Assembly (NCBI RefSeq): GCF_905220415.1
Contig: NC_059561.1
Span: forward strand, 3,860,001 to 3,924,000
Length of the DNA stretch: 64,000 nt
Source: Colias croceus
Lineage: Eukaryota; Arthropoda; Insecta; Lepidoptera; Pieridae
Reading direction: 5' to 3'
The notes under the pieces are model-generated. The model did not search any database and was not told the origin of the DNA. It saw only the letters and a program-made list of their open reading frames with translations. Positions 40,538 through 52,787 of the stretch are shown one piece after another; within the stretch, counting starts at the first letter, position 1; every line of letters starts with the position of its first letter. A program made the position numbers and the translations under genes.

Positions 40538-40727
40538 TCACTACATAGTATCAGAGAAAGTCGCTTTCTTTGTCGCTATGTCCCTTTGAATGCTTAAATC
40601 TTTAAAACTACGCAACGGGTTTTGATGCGGTTTGTTTTTAATAGATAGAATGATTCAAGAGAAAGGTTTTAGTATATAATTTATTAGGTTTTAGACAAAG
40701 CGGGCGAAGCCGCGGGCGGTAAGATAG
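40538..40727 (+). mobile_element. Helitron-like non-autonomous element (type 3)
   Basis: TCACTACATAGTATCAGAGA start, AAGTCGCTTTCTTTGTCGC, CTTAAATCTTTAAAACTACG and GCGGGCGAAGCCGCGGGCGG hairpin. The CTAG end is mutated to ATAG. Confidence 0.8.
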
Positions 40728-43518
40728 TGCTTAATATGATAACCATGATGAGCATTAATTGTTCGAATGAAGCCCTTTTTCATGAATATTATGAAAGCAA
40801 CGTCTCTAGACTAAATCTAAAGTGTTTCAACAAACAATAATATTATATACAAAAAAGTGAACAATGATAACTTTTCTATAAACGTGTAGTCTATATTTAA
40901 GTGAAGTACGGATCCCAAATTTCATTAATATTTTTTTTATTAATATAATTATAATTGATATACTATAATAGAATATAGATATTTGTAAGTCAATTGAGAA
41001 AATTCAAGAGCTGTCGATGTCATAATATATTATGCTACTAATCAGAAATGTACATTACTTTAGATTAAAGTCCTTTAAAAAGTAGAAGACCAAATGCTTT
41101 ACAATTTCCTCGAGTTACCATCGTGTTTTAGTTATCCACAAATTTGTTTCACAACAACGAATCCAAACTCAAAGCGAAATAAACCGAACCGATATTAAAA
41201 ATACAAGTTATTATTTTTGTACAGCGAAATATTTCGACGCAGTCCCATTGTTAGATTATTTAAACAGTCCAACGAGTTTTACTGATATTTTCAAATTGAT
41301 TTTCAACATGCGGCGCTTACAGTGCGATCCTAGTTTCATCTGAATAGTTTTGGATTGTTGAATTGTCAAGTAGCGTTAGATTGAATCCGGTTCGGTTTTA
41401 TTTTTAATCGATGTATCTAATGTGTAACTTGTTTGTGGTTATGGTGTACAGTGTTTTTGTATGTGTTAATTGAACATACATAAAAAGGTTTGCTTTTTGG
41501 GGATTATGCTATTATATTGCTCAATATAATATGACTATATAGGCTTAAAAAATGTTATGCTTGTGTTTTAGGAATACAATAACGTTTATCTTACACAGAC
41601 ATCTCCATTTTTTAAGATACAAATTTGAGTGTAGGTATCTGCTCTTAATAAATGATGCGCAAAGATCGATGAAAATATAAAAAGGTATTCCCTTTTAAGA
41701 CATATGCAGATAATAATATTATGAGCATGGTAGATTATCTAAATATGTTTAAAATAGTTTCAATCGATAAAATAACATTGTTTAACCGCCATAATCACTT
41801 ACGCCTAACAAATGAGTACATTTCGTGACAGTAACACAAGTACCATAATATATTCTTACATAAAAATTACACATAATAACAGCAAAAGCCGCAGTGTGTA
41901 ACAATAAATTTCGTTAAAGCGACAGGCGTTTCCTGCAGAGCGTATAATTAACGATTCGCATAAAAATATTGTCACAACTTTGTAGGTACGAGAAACAAAC
42001 TTCCTTCTCACGAAGAAATATATACCTACTTTAATGAATGTGTTAGTGAAAGGTTGCTAATGATCGTTTAGTTTCTAATTAATCTATTGTAATACTACAG
42101 AGAACTAGAGAGATTTGTGATTGAATATTTGTTACGCATAAACTGAATAGTATCTATTGAATTGGATTAAAAATTCTACCACCAAAAACCTAAAAGGCTA
42201 TATTCTTAAAGCGTAAGTTTTATGTTATGTTAATATCCCGGTTAAACCTAACCAAAGTGGCTAGTGTTTATCATTATTTGCGACTTTCATACGTTTATTG
42301 CTATTGTAGGTAGAGTACGTATTACATACATTAAAAAAGACAAAACATAGATAAATATGCATACATGTTCAAAAGTTAAATTTTCATATTTCCTATTTCT
42401 TTATATTTCGTATAATGAGGTAATTTATTACAGAAATGGTTGGTTTATTAGATGTATAGAAAGACAATATGCTACTTATTTATTTATTTCATTCGAAACA
42501 AATATATCCACAAAGATCCAGAGGGTATTGTGTGTTTAAAGGAAAATAGAAAAAAATACTTAAACTTCGTTAGCCGACTAAAAATGGTTTTTCCCGCCAC
42601 TTTATCAGCTTGCCCATTTCAGGTTCGTTTTGTTAGAATTTTTAACCAAAACCCGTGATGTGGAACGAAATAAATATTTACTTTTATATTTTATTTCTTT
42701 TTTGTCAGTGTAGGTTCAGTTTCACTTTGAAAATATGTTTTGATTCTTAAAAATAAATTAAATAAATATGATAATATACTATTAGCGCTTCCGAGGGTTA
42801 ATAAAAAGTTAATTTTTAGCGTTAAGTACAATGTAAAGTTCGTAGAACTCGAACTCGAACGTTCGTAGAATCTCGGTATAAAAACATTTTTTTTATTTTT
42901 TATTTAACAGAACAGAAGAACATTTATTATGTTTTCCTGTAAACCTACTCTAATCCTTATTTCTATCTCTAATTCCTGGTTTAATGTACTCATGTGCTAT
43001 TGTATACCTTCCTGCAAGCCAGTCAGATTTTTTACGTCTATATTACCCTGTCAAAATAACAATACCTGCATACTTGAAACATCATACAAAACATTAAGCT
43101 ATAATAACTTGAGTATAATAAATCTCTGATAATATACCGCGATACCATAAACCGCGAATTATAAATGGTCCAAAACGAAAGTGTGTTAAATCCGAAGAAG
43201 TATTAAAAACTGATCCGGCCTGAAAAGTTGAGGGTGACAGTCATTAATCATGTTGTAAACTGTCATGATCTCCATAAAACAAATAGCTGTTTCACTTGAC
43301 GTGAATACGGGGGTTTAAAATGTTATTCCTTTGTGGATGGCTTTTGAGAGAAGTAGGTTACCACATATTTTAGTCGCGTTATAGTTTAAGTATGTAGTAA
43401 TTTTTGTTAGTTGATTATAGAGGTATAGATACTGTATTTTGGTCGGGTTATAGCTAATTTTTTTTACTGAAGGTGTGTGATTTTTAATGGTGGATAGTAT
43501 AGATTTTTATTAGATTAA
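40728..43518. other. Gene-free stretch
   Basis: AT-rich. Frames at 42357-42658 and 42929-43129 are low-complexity with no splice or domain support. No repeat above background was recognised. Confidence 0.5.
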
Positions 43519-43690
43519 CTAGCTTAAAGCCCGCGGCTTCGCCCGCTTTCTCTAAAACGATCTGAGATTTAAACTATCTTATCTCTCAAGTTGGATCGAA
43601 CTGCACATGGTGTGCAAATTTTATTATAATCGGTTAAGCGGTTTAGGAGTCCATTGAGGACAAACATTGTGACACGAGATTTAAATTAGT
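43519..43690 (-). mobile_element. Helitron-like non-autonomous element (type 4, partial)
   Basis: CTAG at 43519-43522. The minus-strand end is AGCGGGCGAAGCCGCGGGC, and upstream lies ACCGATTATAATAAAATTTG. The 5' end is not clear. Confidence 0.7.
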
Positions 43691-44130
43691 GATTATATAT
43701 TTTGTACTCGGATTATTAATATAATTGTTTCTCGTTTATTTTCTACAGATTACCTTTTTCAACATCCTTTCCTTATTAAATTTATATTCAAAACATGTGA
43801 AGTGATGTACAAAGTCTATTTTAGATGATTCTATACAATATTAAGAAGAGGTACTTCGATGTTAAATGATAAACTGATGGTAGCTAATTCCTAGTAAGTA
43901 AATGAAGTTTTGCATAATGCTAATTATACTGTAACGAGAATTATATTATATTCCTTAGAAGGGTATGAGACGACGCTTTGGCATAGCTTATGCAAGCCTA
44001 CTAAGGTTTCTGTTATAATTAGATTATTACATACTTCATACATTGTTTAACCATTTATAAAAATATTGAATATGATGGGTAGCTTGCAGAATATAACATT
44101 TATATTACACTCTACAAAGAGAGATAATCT

Positions 44131-44299
44131 TCTATATAATAAAAATGAATCTACAAATGTGTTAGTTAGCGCAAAACTCGAGAACGGCTGAACCGATTTC
44201 ATTAATTAATTTTTTGTAATATTCCTTGAAGTACGAGGATGGTTCTTATGGAGAGAGAATGTTACATGTACCACGGGCGAAGCCGGGGCGGCCCGCTAG
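44131..44299 (+). mobile_element. Helitron-like non-autonomous element (type 5)
   Basis: TCTATATAATAAAAATGAAT start, GCAAAACTCGAGAACGGCTG, ATTCCTTGAAGTACGAGGAT, TACCACGGGCGAAGCCGGGG and CTAG at 44296-44299. Confidence 0.8.
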
Positions 44300-44820
44300 C
44301 AAAATATATAAATTGAATACATAATTTGAAGTCTCATAAAACAATAACAGTCTGAGAAAAAAACCTTATTACGGATTACTCGATTATTGCTGATAAATAA
44401 GAAAAATAACTAAATAAAAGACACAATTTGGCTTCGAGAATTCAGTCCTTGGCTTATATATTCCCTGAAGCTATAATTTGTCTTCTCACATCACTCACTG
44501 ATATAAAAATAACGAATTAACTTTTTTTAAGTCAATATATTAGATATATTCTCGAGAAAGGAATGTAATTTTATACGAATATGGAACATATTGGAAATAT
44601 TTTTGATGTTTGAAATGAATATTATAATATAAAATCGTCTGAATCTACTAATTGGCTCATAATAATGTTAGTATTTTTGCTAGTAGATAAGTACATATTA
44701 TAATAATAATAACACTGCCAAATCTAAAGAGATTGCACGTTTGCACAAAAAAACATCCAGACCATTTTAAATTAATATTTTATTCTGAATTTCATAATAA
44801 TGATCCTATTTCTCTTCCAG

Positions 44821-44906
44821 TGGACGGGGAGCCAACAGGTCTGCCTCTGGGAGCGAAAGGGTCACTGGGAAGGGCGCTCCTCCACGGGCTTCTCGCGCCT
44901 GCCTCT
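44821..44906 (+). CDS. Isolated GC-rich candidate exon, product unknown
   Basis: A very good acceptor (CCTATTTCTCTTCCAG, ending 44820) is followed by 86 bp far richer in GC than the surroundings, with a possible donor GTATTT at 44907. All three plus frames are open. The one reading WTGSQQVCLWERKGHWEGRS, then STGFSRLPLY looks most protein-like (Trp/Cys/Arg mix). The minus strand is also open (ends with LAPRPLEEK and stop) but has a poor acceptor. It could be an exon of an undetected plus-strand gene nested upstream of beat, or a captured gene fragment. No family is recognised. Confidence 0.3.
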
Positions 44907-45385
44907 GTATTTTTTCAATATACAAAACGTTTCAAATATAAAGATCTTAATTTATAAAATTTATTTTTTTATCTATTTATTAACGCTTAAAACAATTCAT
45001 TAAATTATATAATATTGTATAGGTGTTTAATAAAAATATGACGACCTGGTTGATATAAAAACTACTATATTATATTCGGTTAAAACACAAAGGCTTATTC
45101 AATTTGTCAACTCGAAATGAATATCCCTTGGAATATCCCCTCAATTTTTAACAATGTACGTCACACAGACTATAAATTTGAGATCGCATTAGCGTTATAA
45201 AATATTCGACCGTAAAACTCATCTATTGTACGAAGTTCCAACAATACTTAATCACTTAAGTTCCCGATACTGTCGTATAAAGTTACAATTTATAAGACGT
45301 GTGAATATTTAGTAAATACCGTTGTTCACTTTGTTGGGAAATATGTGTATATACGCGACTTTATTAGATGAAGTTCTTTATGCAT

Positions 45386-45520
45386 ACTTTCTAATATTAT
45401 AAAGTGAAATTCCTAATATTTGCGAGGACGGATGTTTGTTCTTTTGACTTTTACGAAGAACTGCTGGACGGATTTGGATGAAACTTTACAGTAATATAGG
45501 TACATCAGAATAAAATAAAA
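45386..45520 (+). mobile_element. Helitron-like 5' remnant
   Basis: TTTCTAATATTATAAAGTGA, GACGGATGTTTGTTC, TTTTACGAAGAACTGCTGG and ACGGATTTGGATGAAACTTT follow the 5' half of Helitron-like copies. No 3' end is present. Confidence 0.4.
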
Positions 45521-45980
45521 GCTATAGAAGTTCTCGATTGTTCGGCTTCAATTCAGTTTAAATTTTACTTTATTATATTTAATAAATTTCTTACATTTGA
45601 AGTTTCTCGGTACCAGAAATTGGAATTTGGTATAATTATAAAAGCTATTAATAAATTCCAATTGGGTTGTAAGAAACATATCATAGATTATTATTATGTC
45701 TGAGTATATTAATAGAATCGAATTTCAGTAGGTGGATACATTAAACGTAAACTTATTTACTTTTTAAGAAACTCTCTAATTTTAGTAAAATAATTGCGTC
45801 TTTATTTATGAGTATTTGTTGCTAAAAATATACACTAAATGGACAAAAAGAAATATATAAAATATAGTAGGATAGCAGCTAAGTTTTTATAACAATTTTA
45901 TTGTTGTAAACGACTTAAACACATGCCGGACGTTAAGTTAAATTATTTCAGGAAACACGGTTACCGGTATAAATAATAAC

Positions 45981-45981
<1 letters not shown>

Positions 45982-46013
<32 letters not shown>

Positions 46014-47530
46014 TGTGCGATAGGGAAGCGCTTGACCACGATCTCGCCTGATGGTAAGCTGAGATGTGGCCTAAGATGGAGCGCGCTTCCCTAGAAGGTA
46101 CCCGTTCACTCTTCGCTTGAAGACCCCCATATTGTACTCGTCGGGGAACACAGACTCAGGAAGCATGTTCCAGTCCCTCGCGGTTCGGATGAAGAATGTC
46201 GATCCGAACCGCTTTGTCCGGGTACATGGAACGTCCACCATATGGCGATGCCTAGAGTCTGTGCGCCTCGACGATCGATGGAAAAATGGGGATGGCGGAA
46301 TTAAATCGTGCAATTCCGCAGCGCACTCACCAAAGTGTATCCGATAAAAAACCGATAAACTTGCCACTCTGCGACGGTGGGCGAGGCTCTGGAGTTTTTT
46401 GCCTACTAGCTCATCGTCGTTTATTAGCCTCTTGGCACGCCTCTCTATCGCCTCAAGCGCCTCCAGCTGGTACTTGGCGGAACCGTCCCAGAGGTGAGAG
46501 CAGTACTCCATGCACGATCGGACTTGTGCTTGATAAAGGTTGAGCAGCTGTCCCGGGCTGAAATACTGTCTCACCTTCGCCAGAATGCCAAGCTTTTTAG
46601 AGGCTACTTGGGCTTTGGATTCTATATACGAACCAAAGTTCAGAGTAGGCGTCAAGGTAATGCCAAGAAGCTCGAGGTGGTTGGTTATCGGTACGGACAC
46701 ACCCTGGAAAGTCGGAGTCAGGTGGAATGGACTCCGTTTAGCGGAGAATAGACACGCCTGGGTCTTCGTCGCGTTGAACTTGACCAGATTGGCATCGCCC
46801 CAATCGGAGACCGCCTGTAAGGACAAGTTCATGCGATCGACCATCGACTCTCGTAGAGACTGGATTTGTGCCGTACCGGTTCGTGCGCTGGATACATATC
46901 TCTCCACAACAGTGCTATCGTCTGCGTACCCATAGATACCGGGTTTCAGCAGATCGTTGATGTGTAGCAGAAAGAGTGTTGCGGAGAGAACTGATCCCTG
47001 AGGGACCCCGGCATTAATAGCCTTTTGGTCGGACGAGCAGCCATCAACGACTACTCGAAGCGACCGGTCTCTCAGAAAATCTGAGATCCAGGCGCAGAAA
47101 CCGGCAGGCAGACCGTAGGATGGAAGCTTGCCAATTAGGCTATCATGCCAGACCCTATCGAAGGCCTTCGAGATATCAAGGGAGACAGCAAGTGCTTCCC
47201 CATGATTCTCTATGGCCTCACTCCAGATGTAGGTGGCGTACGCTAGAAGATCCCCAGTGGACTGGTTTCGGCGGAACCCGTATTGTCGGTCACTGAGAAG
47301 GTCGTTCGCTTCTAGGTGTGCCAGGAGCCTACTGTTCAGTACACGTTCCATAGTCTTACAGAGTATGGACGTGACTGAAATTGGCCTATAGTTGGAGGGG
47401 TCGGCACGACTGCCTTTTTTGGGCACGGGCTGCACGTTGGCAAGCTTCCAAGATTTCGGTACTATTCCAGTCGTCATTGAGAGGCGAAAGAGGCGTGTCA
47501 GAACAGGAGCAAGTTCATTGTAACCAGCTG
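45982..47530 (-). mobile_element. 5'-truncated non-LTR retrotransposon (LINE)
   Basis: On the minus strand it runs from about 47530 through the reverse-transcriptase frame to a short 3' UTR and a 30-base poly(A) tail (T-run 45982-46011). Coding similarity extends upstream of the first ATG (ELAPVLTRLFRLS), so the 5' side is truncated, losing ORF1, endonuclease and the RT start. No clear target-site duplication was found. GC is much higher than its flanks, consistent with a fairly recent insertion. Confidence 0.92.
46071..47477 (-). CDS. LINE reverse transcriptase, partial (468 codons from internal ATG)
   Basis: The enzyme reverse-transcribes LINE RNA at a nicked target. RT blocks in order: KLANVQPVPKKG near residue 11, YRPISV near 30, SDRQYGFRRNQST near 62, the catalytic block LDISKAFDRVWH near 100 (motif A Asp), NAGVPQGSVLSATLF near 155 (motif B), and YADDSTV near 184 (motif C, both Asp present). 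The C-terminus has the DWN.LP..VF and F(K/R)RRVN motifs typical of Jockey/CR1/Rex-type LINEs. No frameshift or stop interrupts the 468 codons. The true start is lost; ATG at 47477 is merely the first Met. The plus-strand frames over this interval are shadows. Confidence 0.92.
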   Translation of the reverse strand: MTTGIVPKSWKLANVQPVPKKGSRADPSNYRPISVTSILCKTMERVLNSRLLAHLEANDLLSDRQYGFRRNQSTGDLLAYATYIWSEAIENHGEALAVSLDISKAFDRVWHDSLIGKLPSYGLPAGFCAWISDFLRDRSLRVVVDGCSSDQKAINAGVPQGSVLSATLFLLHINDLLKPGIYGYADDSTVVERYVSSARTGTAQIQSLRESMVDRMNLSLQAVSDWGDANLVKFNATKTQACLFSAKRSPFHLTPTFQGVSVPITNHLELLGITLTPTLNFGSYIESKAQVASKKLGILAKVRQYFSPGQLLNLYQAQVRSCMEYCSHLWDGSAKYQLEALEAIERRAKRLINDDELVGKKLQSLAHRRRVASLSVFYRIHFGECAAELHDLIPPSPFFHRSSRRTDSRHRHMVDVPCTRTKRFGSTFFIRTARDWNMLPESVFPDEYNMGVFKRRVNGYLLGKRAPS

Positions 47531-47756
47531 TTAAATTACTTATATTTTTTCTTCAACGAGTCATATTTAAACCATAAATGGAAGACACATGAATGAAGCT
47601 CATTGCTCTATGCTCACTTCTGCGATAAATACAATACAATACAATTTAAAAAAATACCTATATAACATACTTTTTATTACTTTATTCAAATATCTTGAAA
47701 TAGAAGAAAAACAATCTCACAATCATACCTACCTAATATACCTTCTAGTGCGGGCG

Positions 47757-48137
47757 TATACAGGGTGTCCCTTTGTTGGTATACTAATTATTGCATATAA
47801 TTTTGCATACGCTGAGTAGGTAAAAAATACTTATAAAATACCAGACGCATTTTTTTTCAAATAGATGAATAATTCTTAAAACTCTATGCGTACAACCATA
47901 ACAAGCAACCCGCCCAACTTTGTTTAAGATTATGTTTTCATAGACAAAATGCTCACATTAGTCAAGCGGTATATGCCGGCTCCGCGAAGCTAGAGAAGAA
48001 AACATGGATTTTCAGGAAAAATTTAGCAAAAAATTTTTGACGTAATTAGGTCGTTTAAGTATATTATACGTGATCAGTGTATGCAAAACTACAAATCCCT
48101 TCGCGCTTAGTATACCAATAGTGGGACACCCTGTATA
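47757..48137. mobile_element. MITE with TACAGGGTGTCCC inverted ends
   Basis: Left TATACAGGGTGTCCC...TTGGTATACTAA and right (minus) TATACAGGGTGTCCC...TTGGTATACTAA pair over about 31 bp. The 381-bp element is non-coding. Internal GCGGTATATGCCGGCTCCGC is GC-richer than the rest. CAGGGTGTCCC ends are common in insect DNA transposons, but I cannot assign the superfamily. Confidence 0.8.
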
Positions 48138-51100
48138 TTCTACCCTATGACGCAGTTCAGGCAGTTAAATATTAGTACCTGAGCATTAGCGTGAAAATAG
48201 ACTGAGCAAGAACCACGAACATAAAACTGGTCCACGAGTTTCGCGAAGATTTTTATTATTCAAAAGCTTTGCTCATGACGGCTTGATGAATGTTGTAAAG
48301 AAGTTGGAATTTTATTTCTAAAACGAATGGAATATAAAATTTACGATTCGACCGCGGGACCGTGAATTATATAATTTACTTGTTTTCTTTGAAACGACCA
48401 TTTTTGAAATTTTATTTGCTTGTTATTTGAGTTTGGTTTTAGAAGTTTTGAGTTATGATCTTAAAGGATGACTGATTTGCATGGGATACTTTTCAGAAAA
48501 TAAATGCAATTTAATTTTTAACATAGTTGTATTTTCCGATATTTTGTGTCAGAAGTGAAACTTCTTTGGCAAGATTCAAATATACCAAAATCGTCGCCTT
48601 ACTCCATGACATGATTGCCATTACGCGACATTGAAATTTTACTCTCAACGCGCCCTAAAGAAGCTTCACTTCAAAAAATTTGGTGTCGATAAATAAGGTT
48701 GAATAAATATTTAACATTTCAAACTTATAACAATACTTAGAGTAAACACAATTATGGCCTTTCCTTTTGAATAGCTCTGCTCTTTATAGCTTACACGTTA
48801 ATATCTACGTATTAAAAAGTGTTTTATATACTTTGTTCGCCATTATTAAGACTTGCAAAGGCTCTAAACAACACAAGTGACTAATGCCAAATAGAATTAA
48901 GACCACGGCCTACATTAGCGGTAAGCCTCTACGCATTATTTGAAGTCGGGTATCGTTTTATAACCGAATCCTTGGCGTAAATAGGGTGTGAAGTTTATGT
49001 TCAATGGTATTAAATTTTGTATAATCATGGAATTGTTAATATTTTAAAGATGGATACAATTTTTGTAATAATTACGTGTTTACGCGGGTTTTGTAAGTAT
49101 TCATTGAGTGATTATATTATGTAAACCTATTGTAATTAAATTTATATGAATGTTCAGCTGTTAAATTGATAAATGTTCGAAAGAAATTAGATTTAATATT
49201 GGTTAATATATCGATAATTGTAATTTAGGTCAAGAAATTTGTTATAAGTAGGCAATTTAGAAAAACTTTAATAAGTAAGTTTATAAAACATATTTCGATT
49301 ACGGTACAATTTTCAAATTTCTAACTTTTTAGCCAGTACGATTTGAAGGATTTTGAAGTTAATTCGTTTAGCTGTAATTACAAATATTGCTGGTAAAATT
49401 ATTAGATTAATAATAAGATTATTAGCAAATATAAACGTTTCGATTTACGGTAATTGACAGCTTTATTGTCATGCTTATTTGAAACAAAATCGCGGTTAAA
49501 ATTCAATCGGATGAATGACGTTCATTAAATTTGGTTTATTGGTTAAATCAGGAGATTAATAAAGACTAGTTATTTCATGTGGTATTGTTTGCTTTTGTCT
49601 CAATTTTTACGTGTTAAAATGGTACAAATAATTAGTGTTTTGAAACAATCTATGATAATTACATGCAATATAATTTTTATATTTTTCAGTATTCATACTA
49701 TAACATCGATGCCCTTTAGATATAAACGAAGAAAAGATAATGTCACAATTTATCTAATAAAATGCATAACCATAGAAGTTATAAAATTCTGTATAACAAT
49801 AATTCTTAAAATATATTAAGCAAAATTGCAATAACTAAATCCAGCCACGCTTTACTGTGCCTCAGTCTGATATTAATTATGAAGCGAAACGTTCTAAATT
49901 CTCCTCGCCATGGGAACTGTTAGATAAAAGTATGAAGACATTCTTATATTATGAGAAATAAATTGTATATTATGTCGTATAAGAAAACTGAGATATACTT
50001 AACTTAATATACGATGTCTTAAATTTAAAATATTTTATTTGATGTAAAAGGCGAAGTATTTAGTATTTACATTTAAAGCTTTAAAAATATATCAATAAGT
50101 AAGTACACTAAATTTTGCCTGTACTATGTATACCTCTATCGTATCCAATTTGGAATTTGCATATTATAGAGAGTTTAAGGTTTACTTGAGATACATTTGA
50201 TTTTTATTTGCTTACACAATAATCGAATCTGTCTCTATTGCATTTAGGTACTAAGGTTTCATTTTTACCTTCGCGATAACTGTTATCAATCAGCCAGATA
50301 AACGAAATTTAAACAGTTTAAACGCTGAAATATATTCACCAAAAATAAGGCGAAAACATGAACTGAATAATGTGATATTAATGCATTTAAAGTCGATTCA
50401 GAAACTTCAAAATTTTTCACTTATATTTTCATAACTATCTTTTTATTCCAAACTTTTTCTTTCCACCCTATCATGCAAATTGTATTCAGAAATTTTACTT
50501 TGAAATCTTTTTTAAAATAACTTCATGAATTGCTTTTTATCCACTGGTTCTTGTCTGTTTTGACTTGCCATTTCTTTTGTAAACTCAATAGATTTTAGTC
50601 AATTCACAGTTGGAATTATATTTTTTAGCTAAAAATTATTCTAACACTTAAGAATATATTGCACGATTTATATTATTGAATAAAACAAAAACGGGAATCG
50701 GAAATCTTTTTTAAATACATAGAAGGTATATTTTATTAGTCGATGATTTCAGATAAAATCTACTAGACCAAAAATGCATACATTCATATATTATTGTAAA
50801 AAAAGACTACAGATTTCGAAATAACATTTCTTTCTACGTTATTATTTTAAAGAGAATTAATATGATAAATAATTGAAATATTGGTTGGTTTTCTTTCAAT
50901 TCATATTTATAAAAAGAGATAAAAACATTGGCTCTTAATTAAGTTACGTATAAAGTGACTTATATTATGATTTATGCTAATTAAATTTATGAAGAACCCC
51001 GTGCTATATTCAATATTCATATTCTGTTTTTAGTTACATCTAAAAGGAAAACTGCCTTCATGATTCAATTTTGTTTAATTAGGTATGCAACTAAATCTAC

Positions 51101-51747
51101 AAGAATTTATAGTCTGGTCTTTTCAGTAATATTACATTTTGATAATAAAATCACCCTTTTTGAACTAAAACAATAAAGAAATAACGAGTAATCGAAAGTG
51201 AGCTAATTCAAAATCGCGAGGCAATCTATAAAAATTTCTTCGAACATTTTTCAAATGAATTCTGAAAATTCTATAAAGGTCTTATTACTTACATTACAAA
51301 AACAAGTGGAACGGAAAGAAGTTAATTGAAGCGACTTTTTCAATTAAAATAAATCGCTAAATAAGTCTTAAGACTTTGTCCGTATTTTACCGAGAAATTT
51401 TTAATACTTTATTGGCATGAAAATACTTCAAAGTAAGGGTTTCATGCTGGAATATTCCGTTCACATTTTTCTGAATTGATTTATGTAAGCAGTGCCTTTT
51501 ATACTGTTTACCAAGATTTTATTAGCTACTACAGAAATTGAATTGCACGCAATCGAACTAGAGCGGACTAAGATCTTTAAAGAAATGACTAGTCATTTTG
51601 CTATTAAGACATATTTTATAAAATCAACATTGTTAATAATTAAGTGTATTATAATATAGTATATGTAAAATATAATAATTTTTCATTGATCTTTAATTTT
51701 CCATTAGATGTACTTACAATTCGTTCTTGAATTAAACTATAATATAA
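48138..51747. other. Gene-free stretch
   Basis: Apart from the element at 48545-48679, no repeats or exons were recognised. The 80-codon frame at 49577-49819 is Ile/Thr/Lys-rich AT sequence with no support. Confidence 0.5.
48545..48679 (+). repeat. MITE-like element with GAAGTTTCACTTC ends
   Basis: GTGTCAGAAGTGAAACTTCT left end, CCAAAATCGTCGCCTTACTC interior and CTAAAGAAGCTTCACTTC right end. Close partner of 30176-30329, and of 14356-14500 in reverse. Confidence 0.7.
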
Positions 51748-51945
51748 CTAGCTGTGCTCCGCGGTTTCACCCGCATTGCTCCGCTCCTATTGGTCTTAGC
51801 GTGATGATATATTATAGTCTATAGCCTTCCTCGATAAATGGGCTACCTAACACCGAAATAATTTTTCAAATCGGACCAGTAGTTCCTGGGATTATCACGT
51901 TCAAACAAACAACATACAAACTCTTCAGCTTTATAATATTAGTAC
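51748..51945 (-). mobile_element. Helitron-like non-autonomous element (type 2)
   Basis: CTAG at 51748-51751. Minus-strand blocks are GCGGGTGAAACCGCGGAGC, ATATATCATCACGCTAAGAC, GGTCCGATTTGAAAAATTA and GCTGAAGAGTTTG. Confidence 0.8.
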
Positions 51946-52600
51946 ACATTTAGAATAGAATAAGATAAGTATTATAGCAGTTTTTAAGAAACTAAACCAA
52001 TCTTAAACCATAATTATACACGAGTAAATAAATTATACAATAATAATTATTAGCAACAAGTTTGAGGAAGCTATCGGATGGTTGGGTCACCTCTTAACCC
52101 TTTATCGACAGTCTGGCGGAAATTGTAGCTATCGCGGCTTCAATGGATACCAGTAACTACAATAATTGTAAACGCGCATTGTATTTGAATATCGAGTAAA
52201 TTCCATAAAGGTTTAATATTACATATATTTTATAGCAGAAGTGATAGAGGCACATTAAAACGTGAAAATTTTACCACTTATAAATAAAAGATAAAACTTT
52301 TTATCAGACAAAATGTTCACTTTATACTATGAAAATACCTTTGTTAGTCGAATACCTATTAATAAATAAAAGAAACAACGAATTTCATTGGATTCTAAAA
52401 ATACAGTCCTTATTCACAAATCACAAGTCTGATATGGTAAGTTCATGGAGTTTCTTGCCGGATCTTCTCCATAGATACTGCTTTCCGATTGTTAAAAATA
52501 TGTATTGACGATTCGAAAGTGCTTCTAAAAGAAGTCTTATTGAATAAATAAATGTTTGAGTTTGATAAAGAATCAGTTACATTTCAATTTGGCTACCTAA

Positions 52601-52787
52601 TCCATACTAATATTATAAATGCGAAAGTAACTCTGTCTGTCTGTCTGTTACTCAATCACGCCTAAACTAGGTACTGAACAAATTTGCATGAAATTTGGTA
52701 TGGAGATATTTTGATACCCGAAAAAGGACATAGGCTACCTTTTATTGCGAAAAATGTACCACTGGCGAAGCCGGGGCGGACCACTAG
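52601..52787 (+). mobile_element. Helitron-like non-autonomous element (type 1)
   Basis: TCCATACTAATATTATAAAT start, CTGTCTGTCTG run, GCATGAAATTTGGTATGGAG core, CACTGGCGAAGCCGGGG end and CTAG at 52784-52787. The overlapping 60- and 71-codon frames come from this repeat. Confidence 0.85.

Noticed and set aside
46117..46935. Several plus-strand frames of 76-131 codons
   Set aside because: They are antisense shadows of the GC-richer LINE reverse-transcriptase gene on the minus strand.
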